From Ancylobacter tetraedralis (lineage in GTDB: Bacteria; Pseudomonadota; Alphaproteobacteria; Rhizobiales; Xanthobacteraceae): a stretch of DNA of 64,000 bases. A model generated the notes under the pieces. The model was not told where the DNA came from. It made no database searches and was given only the letters and a program-made list of their open reading frames with translations. The position numbers and the translations under genes are program-made. Shown here piece after piece: positions 7,947 through 16,418 of the stretch; position 1 is the stretch's first letter, and the number at the start of each line of letters is the position of its first letter. The stretch lies in NCBI RefSeq assembly GCF_014195655.1, contig NZ_JACICD010000002.1:62001-126000 (forward strand), written 5' to 3'.

Positions 7947-8948
7947 ATGGCGCGACACAGCTTCTTCTGCATAGACGGCCACACCTGCGGCAATCCGGTG
8001 CGCCTGGTCGCCGGCGGCGGGCCGAACCTTCAGGGTTCGACCATGCTGGAAAAGCGCGCGCATTTCCTGCGCGAATTCGACTGGATCCGCACCGGGCTGA
8101 TGTTCGAGCCGCGCGGCCACGACATGATGTCGGGCTCCATCCTCTATCCCCCGACCCGGCCGGATTGCGACGTCGCCATCCTGTTCATCGAAACCTCGGG
8201 CTGCCTGCCCATGTGCGGGCACGGCACCATCGGCACGGTGACCATGGCCATCGAGCACGGGCTTATCACCCCGAAGACGCCGGGCGTCCTGATGCTCGAT
8301 ACTCCCGCCGGCGTGGTGAAGGCCGAGTACCGGCAGGAAGGGCAATATGTGGAGGAGGTGCGCATCACCAACGTGCCCGCCTTCCTCTATGAGCGCGGCC
8401 TCACCGCCGAGTGCCCCGGCCTCGGCGAGATCGCCGTCGACGTCGCCTATGGCGGGAATTTCTACGCCATCGTCTCGCCGCAGGAGAATTTCCGCGACAT
8501 GGCGGACTTCACCGCCGGCGAACTGATCGGCATGAGCGGCGCGCTGCGCCGCGCGCTGAACGAGAAATACGCGTTCGTGCACCCGGAAAAGCCGGAGATC
8601 CGCGGCCTCTCGCACATTCTCTGGACCGGCGCGCCGCAGCACCCGGAAGCACACGCGCGCAACGCCGTGTTCTATGGCGACAAGGCCATCGACCGCTCGC
8701 CCTGCGGCACCGGCACCTCCTCGCGCATGGCCCATCTCGCCGCGCTCGGCGAACTCAAGGTCGGCGACACGTTCATCCACGAGAGCATCATCGGCTCGCT
8801 GTTCAAGGGCCGGGTCGAGGCGCAGGTGAAGGTGGGGGACCGCGACGCCATCATTCCCTCCATCGGCGGCTGGGCCCGCATGACCGGCTACAACACCATC
8901 TTCATCGACGACCGCGACCCCTTCGCCCACGGCTTCGTGGTGGTGTGA
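7947..8948 (+). CDS. 4-hydroxyproline 2-epimerase
   Basis: This 333-residue proline-racemase-superfamily protein has both catalytic cysteines, C90 in CLPMCGHGT and C253 in SPCGTGTSS. The Cys/Cys pair marks racemases and epimerases; in the related trans-3-hydroxyproline dehydratases the second residue (253 here) is typically Thr. Its N-terminus, HSFFCIDGHTCGNPVRLV, is typical of HypE enzymes that interconvert trans-4-hydroxy-L-proline and cis-4-hydroxy-D-proline. It is the first step of the cluster and lies 27 bp after the dehydrogenase gene, so the two are probably co-transcribed. Confidence 0.9.
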   Translation: MARHSFFCIDGHTCGNPVRLVAGGGPNLQGSTMLEKRAHFLREFDWIRTGLMFEPRGHDMMSGSILYPPTRPDCDVAILFIETSGCLPMCGHGTIGTVTMAIEHGLITPKTPGVLMLDTPAGVVKAEYRQEGQYVEEVRITNVPAFLYERGLTAECPGLGEIAVDVAYGGNFYAIVSPQENFRDMADFTAGELIGMSGALRRALNEKYAFVHPEKPEIRGLSHILWTGAPQHPEAHARNAVFYGDKAIDRSPCGTGTSSRMAHLAALGELKVGDTFIHESIIGSLFKGRVEAQVKVGDRDAIIPSIGGWARMTGYNTIFIDDRDPFAHGFVVV

Positions 8949-9017
8949 GCGGACTGCGGCTGAATCCGCAGGACGCCGACGCCCATGACCGCGGTGCCGG
9001 CCCGGGAGCGAGCGGGT

Positions 9018-9485
9018 TCAGCGCCCGATCCCGCCCGGCTCGGCGGGGCCGTGATGGTGGCGGCACTCGCCGTGATCGGCGAGGATCTCGATCACCCGGC
9101 ATGCCGCGACATGGCCGTGCGAGCAGCCTTCCACCATGCGCTGCAGTTCCGCCTTCAGCGCGGTGAGGCTGGCGATGCGCCGCTCCACCTCGATCAGCCG
9201 GTCGCGGGCGATGGCATCCGCCGCCGCGCAGGGCTGCTCCGGCTGGTCCTGCAATTGCAGCAAGGTGCGGATCGCCTCGATCTCGAAGCCGAGCTCGCGC
9301 GCATGGCGGATGAAGGCGAGCCGGCGCATGTCGGCCGCGCCATAGGAGCGGCGTCCCCCTTCCGTGCGCGGCGGCGCCGGGAGAAGGCCGATTTCCTCGT
9401 AATAGCGAATGGTCGGCACCTTCACGCCGCTCGATCGCGCCGCCTCGCCGATGGTGAACGTTCCGGCCGGCTCAGTCCTGCTCAT
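9018..9485 (-). CDS. MerR-family Zn/Cd/Pb-responsive regulator
   Basis: This 155-residue MerR protein has the N-terminal winged HTH (FTIGEAARSSGVKVPTIRYY), the dimerisation helix (residues 82-118) and a metal-binding C-terminus. C86, C121 and C129 match the cysteine layout of ZntR/CadR/PbrR regulators. An added C141 and a three-His run at 143-145 may give a further ligand set. MerR proteins activate by untwisting an over-long promoter spacer. The divergent promoter at 9493-9523 has exactly that design and feeds the P1B-ATPase next door. Which metal it senses cannot be read from the sequence. Confidence 0.9.
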   Translation of the reverse strand: MSRTEPAGTFTIGEAARSSGVKVPTIRYYEEIGLLPAPPRTEGGRRSYGAADMRRLAFIRHARELGFEIEAIRTLLQLQDQPEQPCAAADAIARDRLIEVERRIASLTALKAELQRMVEGCSHGHVAACRVIEILADHGECRHHHGPAEPGGIGR

Positions 9486-9492
9486 TTCCCGC

Positions 9493-9523
9493 TTGCTCCT
9501 CTAGTCGCTAGAGGAGCTAGGGT
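9493..9523 (+). promoter_or_regulatory. MerR-type promoter/operator of the metal ATPase gene
   Basis: A -35 element TTGCTC (9493-9498) and a -10 element TAGGGT (9518-9523) are separated by 19 bp. Between and around them, GCTCCTCTAG (9495-9504), TCG and CTAGAGGAGC (9508-9517) form a perfect 10-bp inverted repeat. The 19-bp spacer with a dyad inside is the hallmark of MerR/ZntR/CadR/PbrR-controlled promoters. The downstream ATG is 30 bp away at 9554. Confidence 0.85.
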
Positions 9524-9553
9524 CGTGCCGGCCGTGAGACAAGAGGTGACACC

Positions 9554-11881
9554 ATGTCCGCCGTGAAAACCCGCTACCGTATCGCCGGGATGGATTGCGC
9601 CTCCTGCGCGACGAAGATCGACACCGCGGTGCGCCGGGTGGCGGGCGTCGCGGAGGTGTCGGTCTCGGTCACGGCCGGCACCCTGACCGTGGATCACGAG
9701 GGCGCCGACCTCGCGCTGGTGGAAAAGCGCGTCGCCGGCCTCGGCTATGGCATCGTGCCGCTTCCAGTCGCGAGCCACCCGGCCGCAGCGGCGCCGGCTG
9801 GCGATCACGGCCATGAGCACGACAGCCATGCCCATGGCGCGTGCTGCGGGCACGATCATGATCCCACCCATGATGATGGCCATGACCATGGCCATCACGA
9901 TCACGAAGCCCACGATCATCAAGGTCACGGCCATCAGGACCACCCGGGCCTGGTCGCCGCCGCGCCGGCGCCCCGCGCGGCGGCCGAGAGCCATGGGCAC
10001 GACCACACGCATATCGACGGCGACGGGCCGTGGTGGAAAAGCCGCAAGGCGCGGCTGACCCTCGTCTGCGGTGCGGCGCTGGCCGGCGCCTACGCGGTCG
10101 GCCATTTCCTGCCATGGCTCGATCCCTGGATCTTCATCGCGGCGCTGCTGATCGGCCTCGTGCCGATCGCCCGGCGCGCCGTCATGGCCGCGCTGTCGGG
10201 CACGCCCTTTTCCATCGAGATGCTGATGACCATCGCCGCCGTCGGCGCGGTGATCATCGGCGCGTCGGAGGAGGCGGCGGCCGTCGTATTCCTGTTTCTG
10301 GTCGGCGAATTGCTGGAAGGCGTCGCCGCCGGCCGGGCGCGCGACAGCATCCGCGCGCTGACCCGGCTGGTGCCCAAGACCGCGCGCCTCCTCGAGAACG
10401 GCACCACCCGCGAGGTGCCGGCCGAGAGCCTCACGGTCGGCGCCGTCATTCTGGTGCGGCCGGGCGAGCGCATCCCCGCCGATGGCGAGGTACTGGAGGG
10501 AAGCGGCGCGGTGAACGAGGCGCCGGTGACCGGCGAGAGCGTGCCGGTGGCCAAGCGGCCGGGCGATGGCGTCTATGCCGGCACGGTGAATTTCGACGCG
10601 GCACTCACCATTCGCGCCACCACCGCGCCCTCCGACAACACCATCGCCCGCGTCGTGCGGCTGGTGGAGGAGGCGCAGGAGAGCAAGGCCCCGACCGAGC
10701 GCTTCATCGACCGGTTCTCGCGCTGGTACACTCCCTTCGTCGTGGGACTGGCGGCGCTGGTCGCCGTGGTGCCGCCGCTCGTCTTTGGCGCCGCATGGGA
10801 TGCGTGGATCTACAAGGGCCTCGCCATCCTGCTCATCGGCTGCCCCTGTGCGCTGGTCATCTCGACCCCCGCGGCCATCGCGGCCGGGCTCGCCGCCGGC
10901 GCACGGCGCGGCCTGCTCATCAAGGGCGGCGCGGTGCTGGAAGTGCTGCGCAACATCGACACGGTGGCGCTCGACAAGACCGGCACGCTCACGGCAGGAA
11001 AGCCGAAAGTGACGGACGCGATCGCTTTCACCGGCGATGAGAACGCGCTGCTCGCCCGCGCCGCCGCGCTGGAGGCCGGCTCCACCCATCCGCTCGCCAG
11101 CGCCATTCTGGCGGAGGCCGCCATTCGCGACCTCGAGGTGCCCGGCGTCCAGAACGCCGGCGCGGCGAGCGGCGAGGGCGTCACCGGCACGGTGGAGGGC
11201 GTGACGCTGTTCCTCGGCTCGCCCCGGGCGGCGGGCGCGCGCGCGCCCCTCACCACTGAGCAGAGCGCGACCATCGACACGCTGAACGATGCCGGCAAGA
11301 CGGTCTCCGTGCTGCTGGCGGATGGGGCGGCCGAAGGGCTGATCGCCATGCGCGACGAACCGCGCCCCGATGCCGCCGCCGGCCTTGCCGCGCTGAAGGC
11401 GGCGGGCATCCGCACCCTCATGCTCACCGGCGACAATGAGCGCACCGCACGGGCGATCGGCGCCGATCTCGGCATCGAGGTGCGGGCCGGGCTGATGCCG
11501 GCCGACAAGCAGCGCATCATCGTCGAGTTGCAGCGCGAGGGGCGGAAGGTCGCCAAGGTCGGCGACGGCATCAACGACGCCCCCGCGCTTGCCAGCGCCA
11601 ATGTCGGCATCGCCATGGGCGGGGGTACCGATGTCGCGCTGGAGACGGCGGATGCCGCCGTGCTGCACGGGCGGGTGGGCGATGTCGCCGCCATGATCGA
11701 CCTGTCCAAGGCGACGATGGGCAATATCCACCAGAACATCACCCTCGCGCTCGGGCTCAAGGCGGTGTTCCTCGTCACCACCATTGCCGGCATTACCGGG
11801 CTGTGGCCGGCCATCCTCGCCGATACCGGGGCCACCGTGCTGGTGACGGCCAACGCGCTGCGACTGCTGCGCAGACGCTGA
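9554..11881 (+). CDS. P1B-type heavy-metal-exporting ATPase (ZntA/CadA-like)
   Basis: This 775-residue inner-membrane pump exports Zn2+, Cd2+ or Pb2+ using ATP. In order it has an HMA domain with GMDCASC (C15 and C18), a very His/Asp-rich linker at about residues 80-155, paired transmembrane helices and the actuator TGES motif. Further on are the membrane CPC metal site (C430 and C432), the phosphorylated aspartate in DKTGTLT (D474), the HP motif in STHPLASAIL and GDGINDAPAL. CPC with this regulator type points to the P1B-2 group. The His-rich linker is a likely metal-buffering or delivery region. It is divergent from its MerR gene. Confidence 0.93.
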   Translation: MSAVKTRYRIAGMDCASCATKIDTAVRRVAGVAEVSVSVTAGTLTVDHEGADLALVEKRVAGLGYGIVPLPVASHPAAAAPAGDHGHEHDSHAHGACCGHDHDPTHDDGHDHGHHDHEAHDHQGHGHQDHPGLVAAAPAPRAAAESHGHDHTHIDGDGPWWKSRKARLTLVCGAALAGAYAVGHFLPWLDPWIFIAALLIGLVPIARRAVMAALSGTPFSIEMLMTIAAVGAVIIGASEEAAAVVFLFLVGELLEGVAAGRARDSIRALTRLVPKTARLLENGTTREVPAESLTVGAVILVRPGERIPADGEVLEGSGAVNEAPVTGESVPVAKRPGDGVYAGTVNFDAALTIRATTAPSDNTIARVVRLVEEAQESKAPTERFIDRFSRWYTPFVVGLAALVAVVPPLVFGAAWDAWIYKGLAILLIGCPCALVISTPAAIAAGLAAGARRGLLIKGGAVLEVLRNIDTVALDKTGTLTAGKPKVTDAIAFTGDENALLARAAALEAGSTHPLASAILAEAAIRDLEVPGVQNAGAASGEGVTGTVEGVTLFLGSPRAAGARAPLTTEQSATIDTLNDAGKTVSVLLADGAAEGLIAMRDEPRPDAAAGLAALKAAGIRTLMLTGDNERTARAIGADLGIEVRAGLMPADKQRIIVELQREGRKVAKVGDGINDAPALASANVGIAMGGGTDVALETADAAVLHGRVGDVAAMIDLSKATMGNIHQNITLALGLKAVFLVTTIAGITGLWPAILADTGATVLVTANALRLLRRR

Positions 11882-11912
11882 GCCGGCAAATCACTTCGCC
11901 CGGATGGCGCGC

Positions 11913-13523
11913 CTATCGGTGTACGGCGCGCCCCAGCGCGGCTTGCGCCCGCGCCAGCAGTTCCTCCGGCGTGCCGGCGGCGCTGAGACGGATCCAGTCC
12001 AGCTTGCCGACCTCGCGCTCCGCCTGCTGCTTCAGCACCTCCACAGTGGCGTCGGAGGCATCGCCCCGCCGCGCCTCGACGCGGGCGGCCAGCGCATCCA
12101 CCGGCGCCTCCAGCCAGAGGCCGGAAAAGCCGAGGCCGGCCTGCTGCGCGACCGCCGCGAGGGCGTCGCGCTCCTCGGGCCGCTGGTGCACGGCATCGAC
12201 CACCACGCCATGGCCGCTCGCCAGCACGGCCGCGGCCCGCGCGCGCAGCGTCGCATAGACCTCTTCCGTCGCCTCCCTCGTATAGGCGGCCGGCGGCAGC
12301 CGGTCGAACTCGCCGACCCCGGCGAGGCGCTTCCGCTCGACATCGCTGCGCAGATGCACCGCGCCCGGCAGCGGGCCGATGGCGGGGGCGAGATGGGCGG
12401 CCAGCGTGCTCTTGCCGGTGCCGGACAGCCCGCCAATGGCAAGGAGGCGCGCCGGCACCGGCGTCAGTGCCACTTCGGCGAAGGCGAGATAGGACAGCGC
12501 TTCCGCCCGCCCCGCCTCCAGCGCCGCGCCGGTGCGATGGGCCAGCGCCGCCGCGCTCACCTGCGCCCTTATCCCCGCCCGCAAGGCGAGGAACAGCGGC
12601 AGCGCCGCGAGCCCGTCATAGGGCGGGGCGGCGCCGCGAGCCTTGAGATAGGCGTTGAGCAGGCGATTGGCGGCCAACGCCTCGCCGCGCGAGCCGAGAT
12701 CCATCAGCAGGAAAGCGAGGTCGTAGAGAAGGTCGATCGTGGCGAGGCCCTCGTCGAATTCCAGCGCGTCGAACAGCACCGGCGCGCCGGCGATCCGCGC
12801 GATGTTTCGCAGATGCAGGTCGCCATGGCAGCGCCGCACCTCCCCTTGGCCGGCCCGAGCCGCGAGAAGCGGCGCCAGCCGGCCGAGCGCGGACCCCAGC
12901 ATGGCCTCCAGCGCGGCGACGCGGGCCGGGGCGAACAGTTCCGGCCTCTCCCGCAGCCCATCCACGACCCCGGCGGCAACGCCGGCGAGCGCGCCCGGCA
13001 CGTCCCATTCCGGGTGCCGCGGGGCGCGCTCATGCGCGGCCGCCACCGCCTGCGCCAGCGCGTCGATCAGTTGATTATCGAGCCCACCCCGTGCGGCGAC
13101 ATGATCGAGCGTCGCCTCCTCATCGAAGCGGCGCATGTGCACCGCCCACTCGACGATATCGCCGGCCCCACCCAGATGAAGCCCGCCGGCCCGCGCCACG
13201 ATGGGCACCAGGCCGAGATAGTGGCCGGGCGCATTGTCGCGGTTCACCTCCAGCTCGCGCCGGCAGGCGGCGTGCCGACGCTCCAGCGTGGAGAGGTCCA
13301 TGAACGGGAAACGCACGGCGCGCTTCACCTTGTAGACGTCCTTTCCCGCCAGAAAGACCACCGCGCCATGCGTATCGATCCGCCGCACCGGCCCGCTCAT
13401 GCCATGCGTCGCCGGATCGGCGAGCCGCGCGAAGACCCGCTGCTGGTCGGCGACGACAGGATCGGCGGGCGAGATGGCTGGGGGCGAGATGGCTGGGGGC
13501 GAGATGGCTGGGGGCGTGTTCAT
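11913..13523 (-). CDS. Fused APH-like phosphotransferase and P-loop kinase
   Basis: This 536-residue two-domain protein has an N-terminal aminoglycoside-phosphotransferase-like fold at about residues 40-335. Landmarks are the lysine in GKDVYKVKRAVRFPF and the Brenner-type loop HGDLHLRNI, followed by DALEFDEGL. The C-terminal zeta-toxin/gluconokinase-like domain has the Walker A motif GGLSGTGKST near residue 355. This fusion is widespread in proteobacteria, and the natural substrate is unknown. The N-terminus holds three PPAIS-type repeats encoded by a perfect 15-bp tandem repeat. If the start is further downstream, the repeats would lie in the leader. It is convergent with the metal ATPase gene. 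Confidence 0.8.
   Translation of the reverse strand: MNTPPAISPPAISPPAISPADPVVADQQRVFARLADPATHGMSGPVRRIDTHGAVVFLAGKDVYKVKRAVRFPFMDLSTLERRHAACRRELEVNRDNAPGHYLGLVPIVARAGGLHLGGAGDIVEWAVHMRRFDEEATLDHVAARGGLDNQLIDALAQAVAAAHERAPRHPEWDVPGALAGVAAGVVDGLRERPELFAPARVAALEAMLGSALGRLAPLLAARAGQGEVRRCHGDLHLRNIARIAGAPVLFDALEFDEGLATIDLLYDLAFLLMDLGSRGEALAANRLLNAYLKARGAAPPYDGLAALPLFLALRAGIRAQVSAAALAHRTGAALEAGRAEALSYLAFAEVALTPVPARLLAIGGLSGTGKSTLAAHLAPAIGPLPGAVHLRSDVERKRLAGVGEFDRLPPAAYTREATEEVYATLRARAAAVLASGHGVVVDAVHQRPEERDALAAVAQQAGLGFSGLWLEAPVDALAARVEARRGDASDATVEVLKQQAEREVGKLDWIRLSAAGTPEELLARAQAALGRAVHR
13471..13515. repeat. Three perfect 15-bp tandem repeats
   Basis: The unit GAGATGGCTGGGGGC occurs three times without mismatch at 13471-13485, 13486-13500 and 13501-13515. 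Read on the minus strand it encodes a proline-rich pentapeptide repeat at the N-terminus of the APH/kinase fusion. Fifteen bases keep the frame, so copy number can vary without breaking the gene. Confidence 0.9.
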
Positions 13524-13653
13524 CGCCCCAGTCTAGAACGCCGCGCCCGCCCCGGCATCCGGCGTTATGCGAGCGGCGCGGACGGGCATCCCGGTTGCGC
13601 GGCGAACGGCTATAAGGGAGGTTCCGTGCGACCGACCTTTCAGGAATCCTCCC

Positions 13654-14712
13654 GTGACCGATGAGACCCGTTCCCTGCCGCGCCAGCCCGGCTTCGGCAG
13701 CGATAATGTGGCGGGCCTTTCGCCCGCCATCCTCCAGGCCCTCGCCGCCGCCAATGAGGGGCCGATGCCCTCCTATGGCGCCGACCCGATTTCGCGCCGC
13801 GTCGAGGAAAAGCTCTGCGCCCTGTTCGAGCGCGAGGTGGCCGTGCTGCTGGTTTCCACCGGCACGGCGGCCAATGCGCTGTCGCTCGCCCTGTTCAGCC
13901 CACCCTGGGGCGCGGTGCTGTGCCATGCCGGCAGCCATATCGAGAATGACGAGTGCGGCGCGCCGGAATTCTTCACTAGCGGCGCCAAGCTGGTGCATGT
14001 GGCGGGCACGGATGCGCGGATCGACCCGGAGGCGCTGCGCGCCGCCACCCGGCTGAACAAGGGCGACGTGCACGGCGTGCAGCCCGCGGTGGTCTCCATC
14101 ACCCAGGCGAGCGAACTCGGCACGCTCTATTCGCTGGAACACACCCGCGCCATCGGCGCCGTCTGCCGCGAGGCGGGGCTGCCGCTGCACATGGACGGCT
14201 CGCGCTTCGCCAATGCGGTCGCAGCGCTCGGGGCGAGCCCGGCGGAACTGACCTGGAAGGCGGGCGTCGACATCCTGTCCTTCGGCGCCACCAAGAACGG
14301 GGCGATGGGGGTCGAGGCGATCGTGCTGTTCGATCCCGCCCGCGCCGGCGAACTGGCCTTCCGCCGCAAGCGCGGCGGGCACCTCTCCTCCAAGATGCGC
14401 TTCCTCGCCGCGCAGATGGACGCCTATCTCGACGACGACCTGTGGCTCGCCAATGCCCGCCAGGCCAACGCGATGGCCGCGCGGCTCGATGCCGGCCTGC
14501 GCGTCATCCCGGGCGTCGACGTCAATGGCACGGTCGAGGCCAACATGCTGTTCGCGCGGCTGCCGCAGCCGATGATCGACGGGCTTCTGGCCCAGGGCTT
14601 CCGCTTCTACACCGACCGATGGGGCGCCGGCGTGGTGCGGCTCGTCACCTCCTTCGCCACCCGCGAGGACGATGTCGACGCCCTGCTGGCGGCCGCGCGC
14701 GTGCTCGCCTGA
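13654..14712 (+). CDS. ltaE: Low-specificity L-threonine aldolase
   Basis: This 352-residue PLP enzyme of fold type I cleaves L-threonine or allo-threonine to glycine and acetaldehyde. Signature segments are GADPISRRVEEKLCALFE, LHMDGSRFANA and the PLP lysine in SFGATKNGAMG. The start is a GTG at 13654 with AGGA about 8 nt upstream. Upstream in-frame codons add basic, unrelated sequence. It ends directly against the convergent MocR gene with no spacer. A related beta-hydroxy amino acid aldolase specificity is possible. Confidence 0.88.
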   Translation: MTDETRSLPRQPGFGSDNVAGLSPAILQALAAANEGPMPSYGADPISRRVEEKLCALFEREVAVLLVSTGTAANALSLALFSPPWGAVLCHAGSHIENDECGAPEFFTSGAKLVHVAGTDARIDPEALRAATRLNKGDVHGVQPAVVSITQASELGTLYSLEHTRAIGAVCREAGLPLHMDGSRFANAVAALGASPAELTWKAGVDILSFGATKNGAMGVEAIVLFDPARAGELAFRRKRGGHLSSKMRFLAAQMDAYLDDDLWLANARQANAMAARLDAGLRVIPGVDVNGTVEANMLFARLPQPMIDGLLAQGFRFYTDRWGAGVVRLVTSFATREDDVDALLAAARVLA

Positions 14713-16098
14713 TCACATCACCGAGGACACGGCCTCGGGCGACTGTTCCAGCGCATGGGCGATGTAGTCGAGCGCGGAGCGGATCTGCGCCCGGCTCGCC
14801 GGCCCGCCGAGGCACACGCGCACCGCCTCGCGCGCCGGCCCGCCGGCGGTGAAGGCATCGCTCGCCACCACGCCGATGCCGGTGCTGCGCATGTGGCCGA
14901 CAAAGGCCGAGCGGGTCCACGCCGCCGGCAACTCGATCCAGAGATTGAAGGCCAGCGGGTCGGCGCGGAACGAGCCCGCCGGCAGGATCTCGGCGGCCAG
15001 CGCCTGCCGCGCCTGCGTCTCCGCGCGGATGAAACGCAGCAGAGTGTCGGCCGTGCCGTCCTCGATCCAGCGCGTGGCCAGCGCGGCGGTGAGCGGGGAG
15101 GCCATCACGCTCGCCGTGCGCAGCGCCGCCGCGAAGGGATAGCCGGCGCGCGTATCGGGCACCACGACATAGGCCGTGCGCAGCCCCGCGCCGATGCATT
15201 TGGCCAGCCCCGCCACATGCCAGGTGAGATCGGGCGCGATGGCGGCGAGCGGCGGCGGCCCATGCGGCGGGATGAAGCCATAGGCGTCATCCTCGACGAT
15301 CGGCACGCCGAAGCGCCGCGCCACCTGGGCGATGGCCGCGCGCCGCGCCTCCGGAATGGTCAGCGTGGTCGGGTTCTGCAGCGTCGGGTTGAGATAGAGC
15401 GCCTTGGGCGCCAGCGTGCGACAGGCCTGCGCAAAGGCATCGGGGTCGATACCCTCAAGGTCCATCGGCAATCCGTGCAGCTTGAGCCCCAGTTGCGCGG
15501 CGATGGCGCGCGCGCCGGGATAGGTGATCGCCTCGCACAGCACACATTCGCCCGGCCGGGCGAGATGTCCGAGAATGCCGAGCAGGGCGGGATGCGCGCC
15601 CGGCGTGACGAAGATGCGCTCCTGCGAGGGCACCATGGCGCGCCGCCCCAGCCAGGCGGAAGCTGCGTCCTTGTCCGCCCGCGTGCCGCCGAAGCCCTGA
15701 TAGCGCAGCAGCGCCACCAGATCGCGCGCGACCTCGGCGAGCCCCTCCTGCATGCGCGCGATGAGGGCCGGATCGTCCGGCTCGGGCGGCAGGTTCATCG
15801 AGAGGTCGACGGCGGTGGACCGCGCGGGGGTGGCGGCGCGCGTCTTTGGGCGCGGCGCACCCACCACGAACGTGCCCTGACCCACCCGCGATTCGACGAG
15901 GCCTCGCTTCTGCGCCTCGACATAGCCGCGCGCCACGGTGGTGAAATCGATATCCAGCCGGCTCGCCAGCTTGCGCTGCGGCGGCAGCCGGTCGCCGATG
16001 GCGAGGCGGCCGCTGCGGATATCCTCGCCGATCAGGTCGGCGATGGCGAGATAGCGCGGCTTGTCGGAACGGGAGAGGTCGGGTGTCCAGTCGGCCAT
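14713..16098 (-). CDS. MocR-family GntR/aminotransferase-fusion regulator
   Basis: This 461-residue regulator joins an N-terminal GntR winged HTH (residues 10-75: YLAIADLIGEDIRSGRLAIG, ending RVGQGTFVVG) to a fold-type-I aminotransferase-like domain. The PLP lysine lies in VAGLAKCIGAGLRTAYVV. MocR proteins sense PLP or an amino compound and typically bind direct repeats. It starts at MADWTPDLSR, as upstream in-frame sequence has no family similarity. It is divergent from the nine-gene Nit1C operon across a 394-bp region with four copies of a TTGAxTGTA motif, one next to its own start. It is therefore the best local candidate for a regulator of that operon. Confidence 0.88.
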   Translation of the reverse strand: MADWTPDLSRSDKPRYLAIADLIGEDIRSGRLAIGDRLPPQRKLASRLDIDFTTVARGYVEAQKRGLVESRVGQGTFVVGAPRPKTRAATPARSTAVDLSMNLPPEPDDPALIARMQEGLAEVARDLVALLRYQGFGGTRADKDAASAWLGRRAMVPSQERIFVTPGAHPALLGILGHLARPGECVLCEAITYPGARAIAAQLGLKLHGLPMDLEGIDPDAFAQACRTLAPKALYLNPTLQNPTTLTIPEARRAAIAQVARRFGVPIVEDDAYGFIPPHGPPPLAAIAPDLTWHVAGLAKCIGAGLRTAYVVVPDTRAGYPFAAALRTASVMASPLTAALATRWIEDGTADTLLRFIRAETQARQALAAEILPAGSFRADPLAFNLWIELPAAWTRSAFVGHMRSTGIGVVASDAFTAGGPAREAVRVCLGGPASRAQIRSALDYIAHALEQSPEAVSSVM

Positions 16099-16185
16099 CT
16101 CAGTCGGTCTTCCTGTCTTGGTCGCGGCAACGGCGGCCGCGCTTCGGCGTGGCGTTCCGGTCCCGCGCAATCCATGCACGGCATA

Positions 16186-16199
16186 ATTGACTGTATAAT
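16186..16199. promoter_or_regulatory. mocR-proximal copy of the TTGAxTGTA repeat
   Basis: ATTGACTGTATAAT lies 87 bp upstream of the mocR start. It differs by one base from ATTGAATGTATAAT at 16358-16371 and sits 172 bp away in the same orientation. It probably binds the same regulator, perhaps for MocR autoregulation. Confidence 0.5.
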
Positions 16200-16357
16200 G
16201 TTGCAGAGGTGGCCTGTCACCCCTGGTCCAACAATTGCTGCGTCCGGAAGAGTACGAAGCTATTCCTGACAGCTGCCCGCAAACCAAGCAAAACCCTGCC
16301 TGTTCGCTGCGCGCACGCCCAGAGTTTCAACAGCCCGGAATCGGCGGCCGAGCCCAG

Positions 16358-16393
16358 ATTGAATGTATAATTGAATGTAATTTGACTGTTTTG
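16358..16393. promoter_or_regulatory. Three tandem 12-bp repeats upstream of the Nit1C promoter
   Basis: ATTGAATGTATA (16358-16369), ATTGAATGTAAT (16370-16381) and TTGACTGTTTTG (16382-16393, more diverged) lie head to tail. They end 25 bp upstream of the -24 element. Same-strand repeats spaced about one helical turn apart suit MocR-type regulators, which often bind direct repeats. They could instead bind an unlinked sigma-54 activator. Confidence 0.55.
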
Positions 16394-16418
16394 CTGATTC
16401 TTTTTGCATTCCATCAAT

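Noticed and set aside
6204-8930. Very long antisense open frame across hypD, hypO and hypE-like genes
   Set aside because: It lies opposite well-recognised genes, has low-complexity Arg/Ala/His-rich translation, and is a normal by-product of high GC codon use. The same applies to antisense frames at 9482-11731, 36347-38335 and 56810-59362.
7947-8948. trans-3-hydroxyproline dehydratase or proline racemase
   Set aside because: The second catalytic residue is Cys253, not Thr, and the pathway neighbours fit a 4-hydroxyproline epimerase. Proline racemase activity is possible but less likely.
13471-13515. CRISPR-like repeats
   Set aside because: The units are contiguous with no spacers and no cas genes are present. 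This is a coding microsatellite.
16099-16418. NtrC-type enhancer sites for the sigma-54 promoter
   Set aside because: I looked for TGCACC-N5-GGTGCA dyads and found none. The tandem TTGAxTGTA repeats do not match NtrC.
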